Assembly (NCBI GenBank): GCA_015039365.1
Contig: WION01000007.1
Coordinates: forward strand, 310,001-374,000
DNA length: 64,000 bases
Reading direction: 5' to 3'
Source: Amanita rubescens
Taxonomy: Eukaryota > Basidiomycota > Agaricomycetes > Agaricales > Amanitaceae
Shown: positions 1-12,217 of the stretch, piece after piece
How positions within the stretch are numbered: the first letter of the stretch is position 1
Layout: each line of letters starts with the position of its first letter
The notes under the pieces: generated by a model
What the model saw: only the letters and a program-made list of their open reading frames with translations
Databases searched by the model: none
What the model was told of the DNA's origin: nothing
Position numbers and translations under genes: made by a program

Positions 1-3000
1 TTTGTACGCCCAGATCGTCCTCTGCTTCTCTCGTTGGGCGCGGAGCCAAGACGGCCATTTATACGTGACGAGTTCGTATTGGAAACCGTATTCCTTCGCC
101 ATGTGAGGTATAAATTCCTGAAATTTAGTGCGTTATAGTGCAGCCCGGTAATGATACTGGAAGTATACTGACCAAGAATGAAGGGGATAAGAAGTTTTCG
201 ATGAACCAGAACTTAACTGTGCTATTCGTATTGCGCAATACGCTGAGGATCATAATTCCAACGAAGCGCTGTACAGAAATTAGCATCGTCCTGAAAAGCA
301 TCGACTGAAAAGGTCACCTCGTATAGTAAGCCTGACGCGACTGTGAAGATGTTTATTTCAGCTTGATTATCATGCTCGGCTGAGGGCTCCTGCTGGTTTT
401 TCCCCCGTGCTACCTTGGAAGAAAGAGTTGAACCTATGTCGGTGTTTGTGAGTTGCAAATCCGGTGCGAAATTGTGGCTAACGACATACCTTGACTGTCA
501 TATCATCAAGAATTTTGCCGATCGTCCCTCTTTCTTCGACGTTCTCCACTTCCAACACGTTTGCCAGTTTCCATGCCCTTCTTCCTCGAGAACCTCGGGT
601 ATAAAGTGAGCCCATCAAAGCTCGTCAACGTAATTTCCGTTCCTCCCACATCCACTGAGGCACTATCCCATCCTTCGTTGCCAACGCTGTCGATTCGATA
701 AACTTCGTTTCCCCTGCCATCCCGTATTTCAAGCTTAAAAACACCTGGTTTGGCCCTGAACTGGATATAACCCAAATTGGCTACAACGAGGGTGTCCGCT
801 ATAGGTTTATCGTGGCTGTTGACAAGCTGAAGCTCTAGGCCGCGAGGTGGAGAATTAGTTACGGTATCTCTCGCGTGACCTTCAATGACGAGATAATCGA
901 GCTCGAATACGGCATCGACACTAGTGTGGGATGGAGAGATACTGGTGAGTTGAATGTTGTCGAGGTCATAAAGTGCTTCTCGTGGACGGACAAGCCACGA
1001 AGACGGGACGTCCATCGCCTAAGGTATATAACGGCTTCGACAGGAAGACCTTCAAATGTTGTCTGAGCAGAAATTTCGTGTCTACGCGCCTTCAGCAATG
1101 ATTCATCGGTAAAGAAAAAAAGGACTAACCCATCCTCGTCAAACGTCAAAGCAGATTGAAGATTGTATCGATAGAAACGTTTCAAAGGAATCTATGATGA
1201 CCGGATGAGTCAAAGCTCCCAGTGCAAAAAATATGGAAATAGGTACTTCTGATTGCTTGTTCGGGTTCAGATGCACTTCGATGTAGATTTCAGGCAATTC
1301 CGTCAACCACTATGAAGGGCACGTCAGTACGAGGTATACAGTGCAGACCAGAAACGCACCCTGATCAGACTAGACCACTTTTGGGCCGTCTCACTTAACG
1401 GATTGACCACGAATACAACGTGGTGCATCGCCGTCGTGCTATCACCGTGCGTGAACATCCTAAGACAATAATGGTAAATACGTTGTCTCGAAGATAGGAT
1501 CAAATAATACATACGTCAGGTTTCTCTGCAGGTTGAGATATGGCCGTCCTCGTGGTTTTGGCGTAGCATCATGAATTCCAATATCGCTTGGATCAGGAAG
1601 TTGAATGGCACCCAGGATCGATGCAGTAAAAGAAACAAGATCCGCATAGTCAGTTCTGGAGGCAAGGATTGTTAGCTATCTCTATATTTGGTTAAAGGAC
1701 TGGCATACCTTCCAAGGTTGGTCACCCATGGGCACACATGCTCGAGTGCTTCGATTGCTGCTTCCGTTCTCTTCTTGTACTCGTATTCTTCCAGTGCCTT
1801 GAAATCAGCTGCAATGAATGCTCCGCGTTCGATTGGACCGATGATCCGTCCGTTGATCACCAGCCCCGACTCGCCGGGTGCGAAGCCAAGCTCTCGAGCA
1901 AGGAGTTTTGAAGCTTGAACATACTCCTCGTATGTCCGACCAGTCTACTTTCCCAAAATGAGAATCTTGTAACAACACTTGAGGTTGTTCAACTATCGAT
2001 TCTTCCGCGCTTACCGAATGTCAAGTCCTAGAGCCTTGCCTAATCTCTCAGGAGTAACGCCATTCTCAAACGTCTTGCTGTTCATGACGAACTGAGCTAA
2101 AATACTTGATGAAGCAGTTTTAGCGTCCCCCGATGGGTTGTGCACGAAGGTCAAGCGCATCTGCGACGCTTCATTCTAGGAAGGGGTAAGCATCAGAATG
2201 AACTCGGAATACTGGTACTAACCAATGATTCTAGCGCTTCCTTCACGAGTGCCATACCATCTTCCGAATCCAGGTCTGCGATTACGAATGTACTGAACGG
2301 AGTCGGTGCATTTCCAGCTAATTCCAAAAAAAAGATTCGTTAGTCGACAGTAGAATTTGGCAATCACAGGTTGCTCACGTGGATATACGAATCCGCCTTT
2401 CGTTGTTACCCACTCATAACCCGTCTTCTCAAAGATGCCGGGCAGGCTGACGATGCGTAATCCAGCTTTGTTGTCACCGGCTCCAGAAGGGAGAATGTAC
2501 GCATTACGACGTTTGCTAACGCCCGGTTGATCATAGAAACCAGTTGGCCATATCAGTTTCATCCGAATCAGAGAGTATGCCATGATAAACCTGAAAAAAA
2601 AATGAACAAAAGAAGAGCAATATAAAAGATTATCTCGAACCACTTCCTGGAAGTATTGAATAAGGGGACCTATTTCCGTTTGTAAACCTCCCAAGAACTC
2701 ATGGGCCTGTCAAAGATATCAGTGTCACGACTAAAAAAGTAAAACATTGGCGGACGTACATCATTGTCGATCTCGAAATGTTTTCCATTGAAAAACGCAT
2801 GTCCCAACGCACCCTCATGGGCATCTTTTACTCTGAGCCTCTCGGTATATGCATCTATGCCCTTCTGGTAACGTGCCCTTATCGTCACTTCCGGTGACGG
2901 TCTTAGTACGTGACTCCTTCTAGCTCGGTTGCATCTTCTCTAATCTTCTGAACAAGGTTGTCAAACTCCATCGCAACCTCATTCCAGTCTAACTGGGCAC

Positions 3001-4977
3001 CCGTGTTCATGAACCTTCCGTCCTCCAAGCCGCTGACCTTCTTGATCCAGTCCATCGTGCGTTTGCGGCCTGCATTCTTGATGAGCCAATACACCGCCTT
3101 TGCCATTTTGCGGCTTTCATCTGATGTAGTGGAAGGAACAAGACCAAAGTGGAATGGGATCCCACGATCGATAATGTTCGATACTGTCCCACCAAGAATA
3201 TGGAGCGATGTTGGATTCGAAAGGTCGAGGATTAGCACGATATTAAACAAATTTCGCTTGATTGAGGGGAATTGGCCAGGGAAAGATGGGACGCATGAGC
3301 TGCCAGGGTCTGTGTTAACTGAGAAGCAAAGCGAAGATGAAGACTTACAGAGTAGAACGAAGCACTCCATCTTGCATACTTCGCATCCTTCTCAATATCA
3401 TTCCACCATAGAATAACGTCTCCACCTTCTTGCCTATCGCTAGCATCAACTCTTCCATCCATGATTTCTTGGCTCGTTTTCGTCTTCCCTTCTTCACTTG
3501 TACCTCCGCCGCTATCACTGACGACTTTGACTGCTTCTTGTCTGCTGAGCCCCAACGCTTCCAATGCTCTGATCCATTCCTTCTCTCTCCGCAATACTCT
3601 CTTCATCTTCAACACGTCCACGCCGTTGATTGTCCCACCTGCCCCGGCAACGTCAGCACCGGGGCTAAGGACGATTCCGCCATTTACCCAAACGACGTTG
3701 GCACCTGCCTGGGCTCTCAACGCATTTTGTCGCAGTTCAGCTTCAATTGCAGGGGAGATGGGGACGCGACGAGAGAGGAGTTGAGCATATTTTGGGAAGT
3801 TTTGGCAGAGAATTGTGAGAGCGCTTAAAGGCGCGAGAGAGAAAGGGGTGGAGAGCGGATCTGTGAGGTTGTTGGTAGAAGTGGTGGCAGAGGCTGCGAT
3901 GATTAGCTGTGATGCGTGGTATCCTAGGTCAATGATTTCCTCTTCGCTTAATGGCGTGTTCGGATCAACAGGCTCGTCTCTTGTGTCGAGAGATTGGATA
4001 AGTTCAAGAAGAGGATCGACCTTTACGTGCTCTTCCGTAGGGCTCTTCTCTTCCTCCGTTCCTAAGACGCGTTAGAGATACTGTTGTGTCGCACAGACAC
4101 GACACCTACCAGAGCCGCTAGAATGCCTATCATCTAGAACCAAGTAATCCGTCTTCTTCAAGTCCAAGGCAACACCGTAGCCAGTTAAATAGCTTTTCAT
4201 CCCCTTTCCGGAGTCGCGGCGAGGAGGAATGTATCTGAATACATATTCCACTCCGTTGTTAGAATAAAGAGTATCATGTAATTCCCTCCACGCGTGTCTG
4301 TCCAAAGAAGCGTACAAGATGGCTGTCCGGGTTGGGCGAATAAGGGACCGCGAAGGCGGTGGGTGGATGTGGTCGAATGCCAAGAGTTTTGGACGTCTAC
4401 GCAACCTCTCAGTTTGATAGTGAACGAAACAGTAAAGGAAGACGTGCCTCTCACTCAAAGGCTCCTCATTGATAACTTCTTGGAGTTCCTGCGCGGTACA
4501 CACCACCCGCCCATACCAATCCACCCATGCTCCGTTCTCCAAACATCCTCCGCCCTCAGCACCATACCTGTCTTCATAGAAGCTATAAAGAGCTTGAACA
4601 GTTGGTGTGGCAGCATGAAGGGCCAACGTCGAGTCTATAGCTGCCACATCCGTCGGGTCTTTCAAAATCCCCTTTTCTAGTGCCGCTTGAATAGTTGCAT
4701 TACGGATGCGCTCTGCACTGGCATTTTGAGTAAAATCCCCAGACGAAAATACATCCAGTAAAGGGAAGAAACTTGTTGGCAATTCCAAGGCAAAAGATTC
4801 TCTAGTGAATGTGTTTAGTATACCTCGCTTAATACAGTGAGAATGCACTTACAAGAGTTCCACTAAAAAAGGTGGGGCATGCCATGATGTCCTCAAGGAC
4901 ACGTTTACGACGACTGGCGAAGCGTCGGCATTATGAAATGCAACAGCATAAAGTAGCGCTATGAACGCGCTTTTCAT
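1..4977 (-). CDS. UDP-glucose:glycoprotein glucosyltransferase (UGGT/Kre5 type), 3' end cut by window edge
   Basis: ER-lumen enzyme that re-glucosylates misfolded N-glycoproteins so that they re-enter the calnexin cycle. The start at 4977 gives a hydrophobic signal peptide ([14 protein letters not shown]) followed by the family opening [19 protein letters not shown]. After an intron the protein continues at about 4815 and runs through many exons to the left edge. Diagnostic pieces are the beta-rich segment at 506-1015 ([39 protein letters not shown]), the opening of the GT24 domain near 320-370 ([13 protein letters not shown]), and at the edge [14 protein letters not shown] and [14 protein letters not shown]. 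The DxD catalytic motif and C-terminus would lie to the left, outside the window, so catalytic competence cannot be judged. Transcribed divergently from ATG4. Family identity is sure; internal exon borders were not all resolved. Confidence 0.93.
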
Positions 4978-5096
4978 TGAGGGTCTGAGAAGTAAATGTT
5001 GAGGTTCATTGGGACACGTCAATAAATTGTTATCTTATCAGAGTTTAGTTGTTACGTGACTTTGTGACATGAAACATCACGCCAGCAGGTTGGAGA
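4978..5096. promoter_or_regulatory. divergent promoter region between UGGT and ATG4
   Basis: Only 119 bp separate the UGGT start codon (minus, 4977) from the ATG4 start codon (plus, 5097). The region must hold both 5' leaders and core promoters, or these extend into the neighbouring coding DNA. It is AT-rich around 5020-5050 (ttgttatcttatcag). No unfolded-protein-response element could be assigned with confidence. That promoter activity is shared is inferred from spacing and orientation only. Confidence 0.55.
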
Positions 5097-8000
5097 ATGT
5101 CAGGGAGGAAGTCCTCGCCGTTGCCCCGCTTCTTACAGAAGAACAACAACACGCGCGACAGATCTCGTTCAGCTACAGACTCAACGGCAGATTCACCGAC
5201 CGCTCCGTCCGATGCCACACCAACGCCTGACCCTGAACCCGCCCCGTTTGGCCCGCCACCTGCCCCGCCCTCCGCCGTTCCCTTGGCTCGTTCACGGACT
5301 CGCTCCGAACGTCCCCGTAGTACGGCGTCAGAGTTGACACATTCTCATTCACTCTACTCATCTCCAAGTTCTTCAAAACTCTCTGACCTTCCAACTCGTA
5401 TATCCGGCTGGTTCAATCACACTTTTAGCGCCTCAACAACAGATCTATCCCTTTCAAATATCCTCTCCCATTCTCACTCAGCATCTGCCGGTTCATCCCC
5501 AAAGGTCAGGTTACCAGCAACATTCTTCACTGCAATGCCAGCTCGCGCAGTCAGGTACATCTTTGACACGGATTCCGCTCCCGATAAGAGTGCAGATCCA
5601 ATTTGGCTTCTCGGCATTCAACATCCAGGATATGACCATCCTCCCCACCAACCTAGCCCAACCCCTTCTTCTCCCGCCGGCAAAAAATCTAGCCGAAACT
5701 CGGATTCTCCACACTCTATTCGCTCCTCCAACCTATCACTCTCCTCTTCAAGTAATTCTTCCTTTCACGATCTACCAGAGTACCAGCAATTAGGCGCAAA
5801 CAAACCCGGTTGGCCACCAGCGTTCTACGCTGATTTTACCTCCAGAATCTGGTTGACCTACCGTTCCCATTTCCCACCGATCAGAGACGGCAGGCTTGCC
5901 GATCTTGCCTACGGGCCTTTGCCCAAAGACTTCCAACTCGATTCCCAAGCAGATACCGCCTCGATAAGTAGCCCAGCAACGGCCAAGCCACGCTCCTGGC
6001 CATGGAGCTCTGGCGAAAAAGGGTGGACGAGTGATTCAGGATGGGGCTGTATGCTCAGAACAGGTCAAAGTCTGTTGGCCAATTCATTGATTCATCTACA
6101 TCTAAGTCGCGGTACGTTTTATGGCACTTTATTATTCAACGTCCGTTGTGAACTAACTAGTATCAACGGACAGACTGGAGACGCCCTCCGTACCCAATAT
6201 ACACTGCAGATTATGCCACATATGTCCAAATTATGACTTGGTTCTTTGATACACCAGCGCCTGATGCACCGTTTAGCGTGCATAGGATGGCTTTGGCCGG
6301 AAAGGAGCTAGGAAAAGATGTTGGTCAGTGGTTCGGCCCGAGTACGGCTGCTGGTGCGATCAAGTGAGTCTATTACCGTTCTTTGTTCTTTCCGAGTCTG
6401 ACCGCACATAGGACTCTGGTTCACTCATTCCCAGAATGCGGCCTCGCCGTCGCTGTCGCGATTGACAGCGCATTGTACCAATCTGACGTGTATATCGCAT
6501 CCCACGGAGGTACTGCCCATGCTAGATCGCCTAGGAAGTTGGTCAAGGCGACGTGGGGCGATAGACCTGTGCTTATTCTATTGGGCGTACGGCTGGGCAT
6601 TGACCGAGTTAACCCCATTTATTACGATACCATCAAGGTCTGTCGATCTTTCATTTCTCGCTATTTAATTAAATTGCCTGTCATAGCAATTGTATACGTT
6701 CCCGCAATCCGTCGGCATAGCTGGTGGTCGTCCAAGCTCCTCGTACTATTTCGTAGGGGCGCAGGGCAACAACCTATTCTATCTCGACCCGCATCAATCT
6801 AGGCATGCCGTCAATTTCCGTCCTGCCCCACCTTCAATACCACCATCTTTGCATCGCGACTCTGAGCTAGGCACCGATTCCGACCGGGAATTAGGTGTAA
6901 AGAGCACTAGCAGTCGCACTCGAAAAGCGGCTCGCTCATCCAGCCAACGCCAATCCCGCATCCCCACCTCACCTTCTTCCGTCCGAACTAGCTCATCCAA
7001 CGTTTCTTATCACACCCCCATCTCTCCCTCACCGCTTCAACACCAATATTCCACCGAGTCATCAACCTCGACATCCTCGACCGACATGTCCTCATCACAG
7101 GGAGGTCACCAATACCATCCATACACGCAACGCCATACCCAACCGAAATCGTCTCCTCCTGTGTCTCACGCACGGTGGCATAGCCAAAACGAAGCCCGTC
7201 GTCGATCGGCTGAAGTGGAAACCCGCGATTCCTCCAACGGGAGCGCCAGCGGGATCGGCGAAGGCGGAAGCAGCATCGCCGAGAGCCTCCTCATCGGCGG
7301 GCTGGATTCTGTGCAACAGCACTACGCGACAGCGTACTCCGCCGCCGAGCTCAAGACCTTCCACTGTGAACAAGTGCGGAAGATGCCTATGAGTGGTCTT
7401 GATCCGAGCATGCTTATTGGTTTTTTGTGCCGCGACGACGCGGAGTGGGTTGATCTCAAAAGACGCGTCGCCGAGCTGCCTAGAACGATATTCTCGATAC
7501 AGGATGAGCCACCTTCGTGGACGATGGATTCGGATGATAATCTGGGTCTTGAGTCGTTCTCGGATCCGGAAGACGAAGAAGAGGGTGAGGACGATGAAGA
7601 CGGGGAAGATGGGGAAGACGAAGATGGTGTAGAGATAAAAGTGGAGGAAGCCGAGGCTGATGAGGAAGAGGAAGAGGAAAGGCAAGAACAGTATCGACGA
7701 GCAAAAGCAAAAGCAAAGAAGCGGAGAGAGAAAAACGATGATGGTTCTGACGAGTTTTACGACACGCGATCGAGGTCAAGTGCGGAGGGAAACAGCTCTG
7801 GAGGAGGTGCTGGACGGACTGATAGGAGCAGGAGCGATACGGAGGAGGATCCGGTTGGTCCTATTACGCCCGGGCCTGGTGCTCGGTTTGCGATGCCCGG
7901 TGGGAAGGGTTCCGCTTCTCCTGTAGAAGGGCGCGAGGGTGTTGGTGATGACGATGATGACGACGATGATTGGGTTGATCCGTCTGTGCCGTCTCCGCCG

Positions 8001-8456
8001 CCTTCGAGGAGGTCGACCGCGCCTGTGATGGTTGAACACCCATCTGCTGGGAATGGGAGGAAAGGAAAAGGGAGGAAGAAAACTGGGCCTGGATTGGTAC
8101 CTGTTGTTCGACCGCCCGTGTTGCCGCAGGCGTCGAGTAAGAAGGGGGGGAAGGCGAAGAGCAAGTCGTCGCGGTATGTGAGGAGTGGTTGGGAGGGAGA
8201 GGAGGAGCAGGAGGAGCAGGAGCATTATTTGTTCCCTAGTGCTGGGGCGGATGATGAGGAGGATGGGTATGGATCCGAGGATGCTACGCCGTTGGATCGG
8301 TCGAGGGTGAATACCGCCACGGCTACGGCTACATCTGTAGGGATCGGAGAGGACGCGGTGGTTGTGGTTAGTGCTGGGAAGAGGATGAATACTGCTCGAG
8401 CGAGAGACGGTGGTAGGACGCAGAGTGGTGGTGTGAGGGGAGTTTTGACGGAGTAG
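5097..8456 (+). CDS. ATG4: cysteine protease ATG4 (autophagy)
   Basis: Peptidase family C54 enzyme that trims the C-terminus of Atg8 before lipidation and later delipidates it from autophagosomal membranes. Four exons: 5097-6111, 6174-6363, 6412-6637, 6687-8456. Phases close exactly, giving 1,066 aa. A Ser/Pro-rich low-complexity N-terminus (about 230 aa) precedes the catalytic domain. [16 protein letters not shown] holds the catalytic Cys, and the later [16 protein letters not shown] holds the Asp/His region. [18 protein letters not shown] and FLCRDDAEW are typical of the domain end. Beyond this a long acidic and basic low-complexity tail ([20 protein letters not shown], then K/R- and G-rich) runs to the stop. 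The protein is about twice the length of yeast Atg4 because of both extensions. Family assignment is certain; the role of the tail is unknown. Confidence 0.96.
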
Positions 8457-8502
8457 AGGAAGCCGTCGTCTTCGTCGATCGCTCTCGAGGAGGGGTCGTG
8501 AA

Positions 8503-8533
8503 TTTCTTTCTCTTTCTCTCTCTTTCTTTCTCT
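8503..8533. repeat. pyrimidine-rich (CTTT/CT)n simple tract
   Basis: A run of C and T only (tttctttctctttctctc and onward) lies about 50 bp after the ATG4 stop, probably in the 3' UTR. It is a simple-sequence tract. No function is shown. Confidence 0.7.
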
Positions 8534-9177
8534 ATCGTTTGTTCAGCAACGTTGTACTTACTGACCACGATCATGGATTGTTAACTATTTTCATGTTAAA
8601 TAACTTTCGAGTTTCAGAGTATACTTTAATGCATTTATAAGAGCTCGTAGATTTCTTTAATTTGGTCATCACGGTCACTTGACTGCCGGAGACGCGATAT
8701 GTCTAAATTTGACGTTTTCCATGCCTTCTGTCTATCCATCCTCAATCTGATCTGCCCGGTTTAGAGTTACCAAGCCGTAACAGGTCAAATGGAAGAGCAA
8801 GCGTGACGCGACCACTACTACTGCCACTTGGTTAGTCACTCATACCGAGCATCGCCGGATAGTCACGACACAAATCTAGGCATCTAGGATGCACGTTGGC
8901 ATCCCAAGCAGTTGTAAACCTTGGATTCATGCTGTCAAATCCCATTTTAGACGATCATCGTATTTTCCGGGTTCTTCGCCAACCTTGAACCAAAGGCTAG
9001 GTCACTTGATCCTAGGCTGTTCCTGGCACTGCAACAGACTTCTAAACGGAATCATTCTGCGCTTCTTTCTTGGTCTGTGCGTGGACAGGTGGCTTTCAGG
9101 ATTTTGCATATAATGGAGACAGAATCCGATGATGATTGCATTGCGCGATCTCCCCTCTGTCAATCCCAGCCCCAGCC
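8534..9177. other. intergenic, no gene seen
   Basis: Stretch between ATG4 and the M35 peptidase gene. Short open frames on both strands lack family features and good splice context. The right part probably holds the promoter and leader of the M35 gene. Confidence 0.5.
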
Positions 9178-10873
9178 ATGGCACCCATCATTAGCGAGCT
9201 ACCTGTTATCCCCTTGAGCATCCACGTCGAAAGTTTGTCGGTATTATGAATCTACATCGGATATGATCACTCAATACTTTGACAGGCCCAAACGAGATTA
9301 ACACCGTGGGGCGTCTTCAGTTACAAGTAACCATCACGAATCATGGTTCCGAAACGCTAACCATCGTCCGGGACCCCTCTGGAGTTCTCTCCTCCACCTA
9401 TCGGACCCCAAAATTTACGATCAGCCCTACTGATGGTAAAAAGGATCAACCTCGATTCAAGGGAGTCAAAGTAAAGTTCTCGCCTCAGAAAGCCGCTGAA
9501 CTTGGCATGACCGTCGTGATCGGACCTAACCAATCTACTCGCACTCCGATCGAACACGATTGTGAGTAATGATTCTAAAAAAACAAATTTATCATGTATT
9601 GACAGTAGCAGTGTCCAGGACATACGATTTCTCCCGTCCAGGGGCTGGGTCGTATACCTTTACACCCAACAACTTCTTCTATATCGTTGATCCGGTCTCG
9701 AGAGAAATCAGACTTGTCAAGGCGGACAGAGCGCCGTCCGTGTTGGTCAAGATCTCTGGAACACTTGTCCTCGCAGATGTTGGAGGCGAGCATGAGGCGA
9801 AAAAGGAGGTCAAGAAGAGCGAAGGTGTTGTAATTATAGGTGGCACCCCCGAACAACGGGCCCAGGTTGAGAGTGCTGTCAAGGCGGCCGGAGAACTTAT
9901 CGATGACGGCGACAGGTAAGTAGTTACTGCGAGCACTGCGACGAGCGTTGTGCTCAGTATCATATCGAGGTTTCTTCAGGCCAACGTATCCATCGCCACA
10001 CCGCAATATGAGACGTGGTTTGGACTTTTCGATGAAAGCCTAATGGATATAGTGTCAACAATTTATGGAAACATAAAGGGCGGTCCCAGTACAGCTCGCT
10101 ACAACCTCGACGAGTGTGACGATGATACTCTCTACGCCAGAGTTTCCGCTGATGAGTACGTCGCTTTTTCTGTGTACAACCATATGGCCATTTTATTTTG
10201 TCTACACAGCAAAACTAAAACAATTTACTTGTGCAAATTGTTTTGGAGTGCACCGCTGATTGGTATAAATTCTCAGGTATATTTTATCGTCCTCCTTGCA
10301 TCTTTCGAGTTTGATCAAGCTCAGGCCGGCACGATTATCCACGAGTTAACGCATTTCAACGCTAACGGTTTCAACAATACTGGCACGTCCGACTGGGCAT
10401 ACGGCGTGGTGAGCTGCAGACTGCTTGCTGTTGCGATTAGGCGTACAGCTTGTTACAACGCGGACTCGTATGAGTACTTCGCCGAGCTCTTGGGGTGCGA
10501 CGTTCGCGATTCCTTTGTCATTAAATTTATAACCTAAGTGTACAGGCTCAAGACGGCGACCGGGAGTTTCTTCTCAAGCAAGGATGGTTTCTTCAGCTCG
10601 TTCGTGCTTCCAAACGTTGCGCGCCCGACCAACTTTGAAGGAAAATTCAACGAGACCACCGACGAGTTCAGCACTGCGAATGCAGTACTCATCTACAGTG
10701 ACGCAGCAGAGCTAACTGGGACATATGACATTCAAGCAGGTTCCACGGTGCAGCGTAAAAAAATCAATCTCAAACTGACGAATGAATCCGAAAAAGAATG
10801 TCAAATCATGGCGAACCTTACGCCTAACATCACTACAGATAGTCAGGTTACCGGCGGTGGTACTTGGTCGTAG
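9178..10873 (+). CDS. M35 (aspzincin/peptidyl-Lys-type) metallopeptidase with C-terminal extension
   Basis: Zinc endopeptidase resembling fungal peptidyl-Lys metalloendopeptidases. Seven exons reconstructed with closing phases: 9178-9232, 9286-9561, 9606-9915, 9958-10155, 10210-10276, 10325-10494, 10546-10873, giving 467 aa. The N-domain (GPNEINTVGRLQLQVTITN, ETLTIVRDPSGVL, FKGVKVKFSP) is the usual beta pro-region. The catalytic part carries ETWFGLFDE, then HELTH (H308, E309, H312) and GTSDWAYG (D325), the zinc ligands of aspzincins, then NADSYEYFAELL. Two things are odd. The predicted start gives MAPIISELPVIPLSIHVES with no clear signal peptide, although relatives are secreted. About 110 residues of unrecognised sequence (TATGSFFSSKDGFFSSFVLP to the stop) follow the catalytic domain. 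Intron 3 is only 42 nt. A missed upstream exon could still supply a signal peptide. Confidence 0.85.
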
Positions 10874-12109
10874 AACAAGAAATGTATGGTTTATTGGGAA
10901 TTGATTATATGTCGATAGTGCGAATCTACTATGGTAGAGTGAAAACCCCGACTGTCACTATGCTCGCAGTCCTCTTCTCGCGCTCGTGAACCTTCGGGTC
11001 GCGTCGAAATAAAATTTAAATTGTATCGTGATACCTGTTTATTTTTTTCGAGTTTTGGAGCTTCCAGACTTGCTGCTGATTCGCTGAAGTACTGACGTGG
11101 GACGTCACGCAATTTCAATACGACCTGCCTTTCTGGGAAGGGCGGTCCCAGACCCTGACCCTGATGTAAGCAACCCTATCTTGGCGACCACGGCCACCTC
11201 TGTACACTGAAATTGTGTCGAATGCACATGTCCCGTTTATTTGCCATCATTATAACATAGCCTAGACCATGCAGACAGAGAAACATAATGTAGCTATAAA
11301 AGAGAATAAGTAGGATCGATCTTGTCAAGTTGTCACAAATGAGGGAGGGGATGAAGACCTCAAAACTGGCACATTTGGAGTATTTTGTGAGACAAATTTT
11401 GTAGGATGGAGGGTCATAAAGTTGGCCATATTGGCTTGACACATCATGAGGGAGACTATGCAATGTGGGCTTGCATAGACACAGTTCCCTGAGCATTGGT
11501 CAGCTATGTGGCAGCATGATCTGGATCTTCATACAGACACTGGCAGGGGGTGTTTTTGTTACTTTAGCTAATAGAATCTATGATATTTCTTATTATTATT
11601 TTTTTAAGACCAACATTATATAGTATATTAAATATTAATTTTCAAGATATTAAAACTATTGACAGAGAAAATAATAATTCAACCAATAGATATAAAAATA
11701 TTCATTTGCACCCAGCAAGAACTTCTCCAGGTGAGCTATACAGATGAAGTATGATTTGGGGATATTGGGCTACACATGTTTGATTCAATAAATGGAGGGC
11801 CAAGAAAGAGATCATGGGCCATGGCCATGCACAATGAATTGACACAGTATGTTTGGTGCACACAGTGATGTCCTGACCCCAGGGCCTCATGGCACGATAT
11901 TGCCAAGGGGCCTGGCAGCTAGGCAAGGTGTGACAGTGCTATTGTGGGGGCATGGAGAGGTTGGCAAGGGCAGGGCTGCCTAGAGGCACCGTCATAGGAC
12001 CTGCAGTACACATGCAAGGGTGTGGTCCCTGTCTGGCTGGAAAGTAATGAATGGGTGGGCTCATCAGGCACACCCTCAAACTTTACTAGGCTAGTAACCA
12101 TGTTCATTT
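10874..12109. other. gene-free, decayed repeat-like DNA
   Basis: From about 11220 the sequence becomes poor in CpG and carries no coherent ORF. 11590-11700 is a strongly AT-rich block. Open frames of 60-110 codons on the minus strand have no family character. It is best described as the left half of the old repeat island that the LTR element entered. The right end grades into the subtilase relic. Confidence 0.5.
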
Positions 12110-12217
12110 GGTGGTATGATCTCTCTTGATTTGTTATCTAAACCACTACCTGGGTGTAGTACACAGCAGGGAATGACAACAGAAATCTCCCAGCCTGGCC
12201 AAACCACCCAGTTTTCC
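12110..12217 (+). pseudogene. subtilisin-like (S8) protease relic, part left of the retrotransposon
   Basis: Just before the LTR element the plus strand reads YTAGNDNRNLPAWPNHPVF, matching the AAGNDN loop that carries the oxyanion Asn of proteinase-K-type subtilases. A plausible 45-50 nt intron (gtatgatc to gtgtag) precedes it. The frame continues across the TTTCC target site into the right-hand part at 20351 (PNDVIYVGASDW). No further 5' exons or the Asp/His catalytic motifs were found with confidence, so the gene was already partial or heavily decayed. Recognised from short motifs only. Confidence 0.6.

Noticed and set aside
7095..8225. Several long minus-strand frames rich in Leu, His, Arg or Pro opposite the ATG4 tail
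   Set aside because: They mirror the low-complexity acidic and Ser/Gly codons of ATG4 exon 4 and have no independent gene structure.
11800..11850. Gly-His-rich reading (GHGHA) that recalls the subtilase GHGTH motif left of the relic
   Set aside because: Neighbouring residues do not match subtilases in any frame and a stop follows at once. Not enough to extend the relic leftwards.
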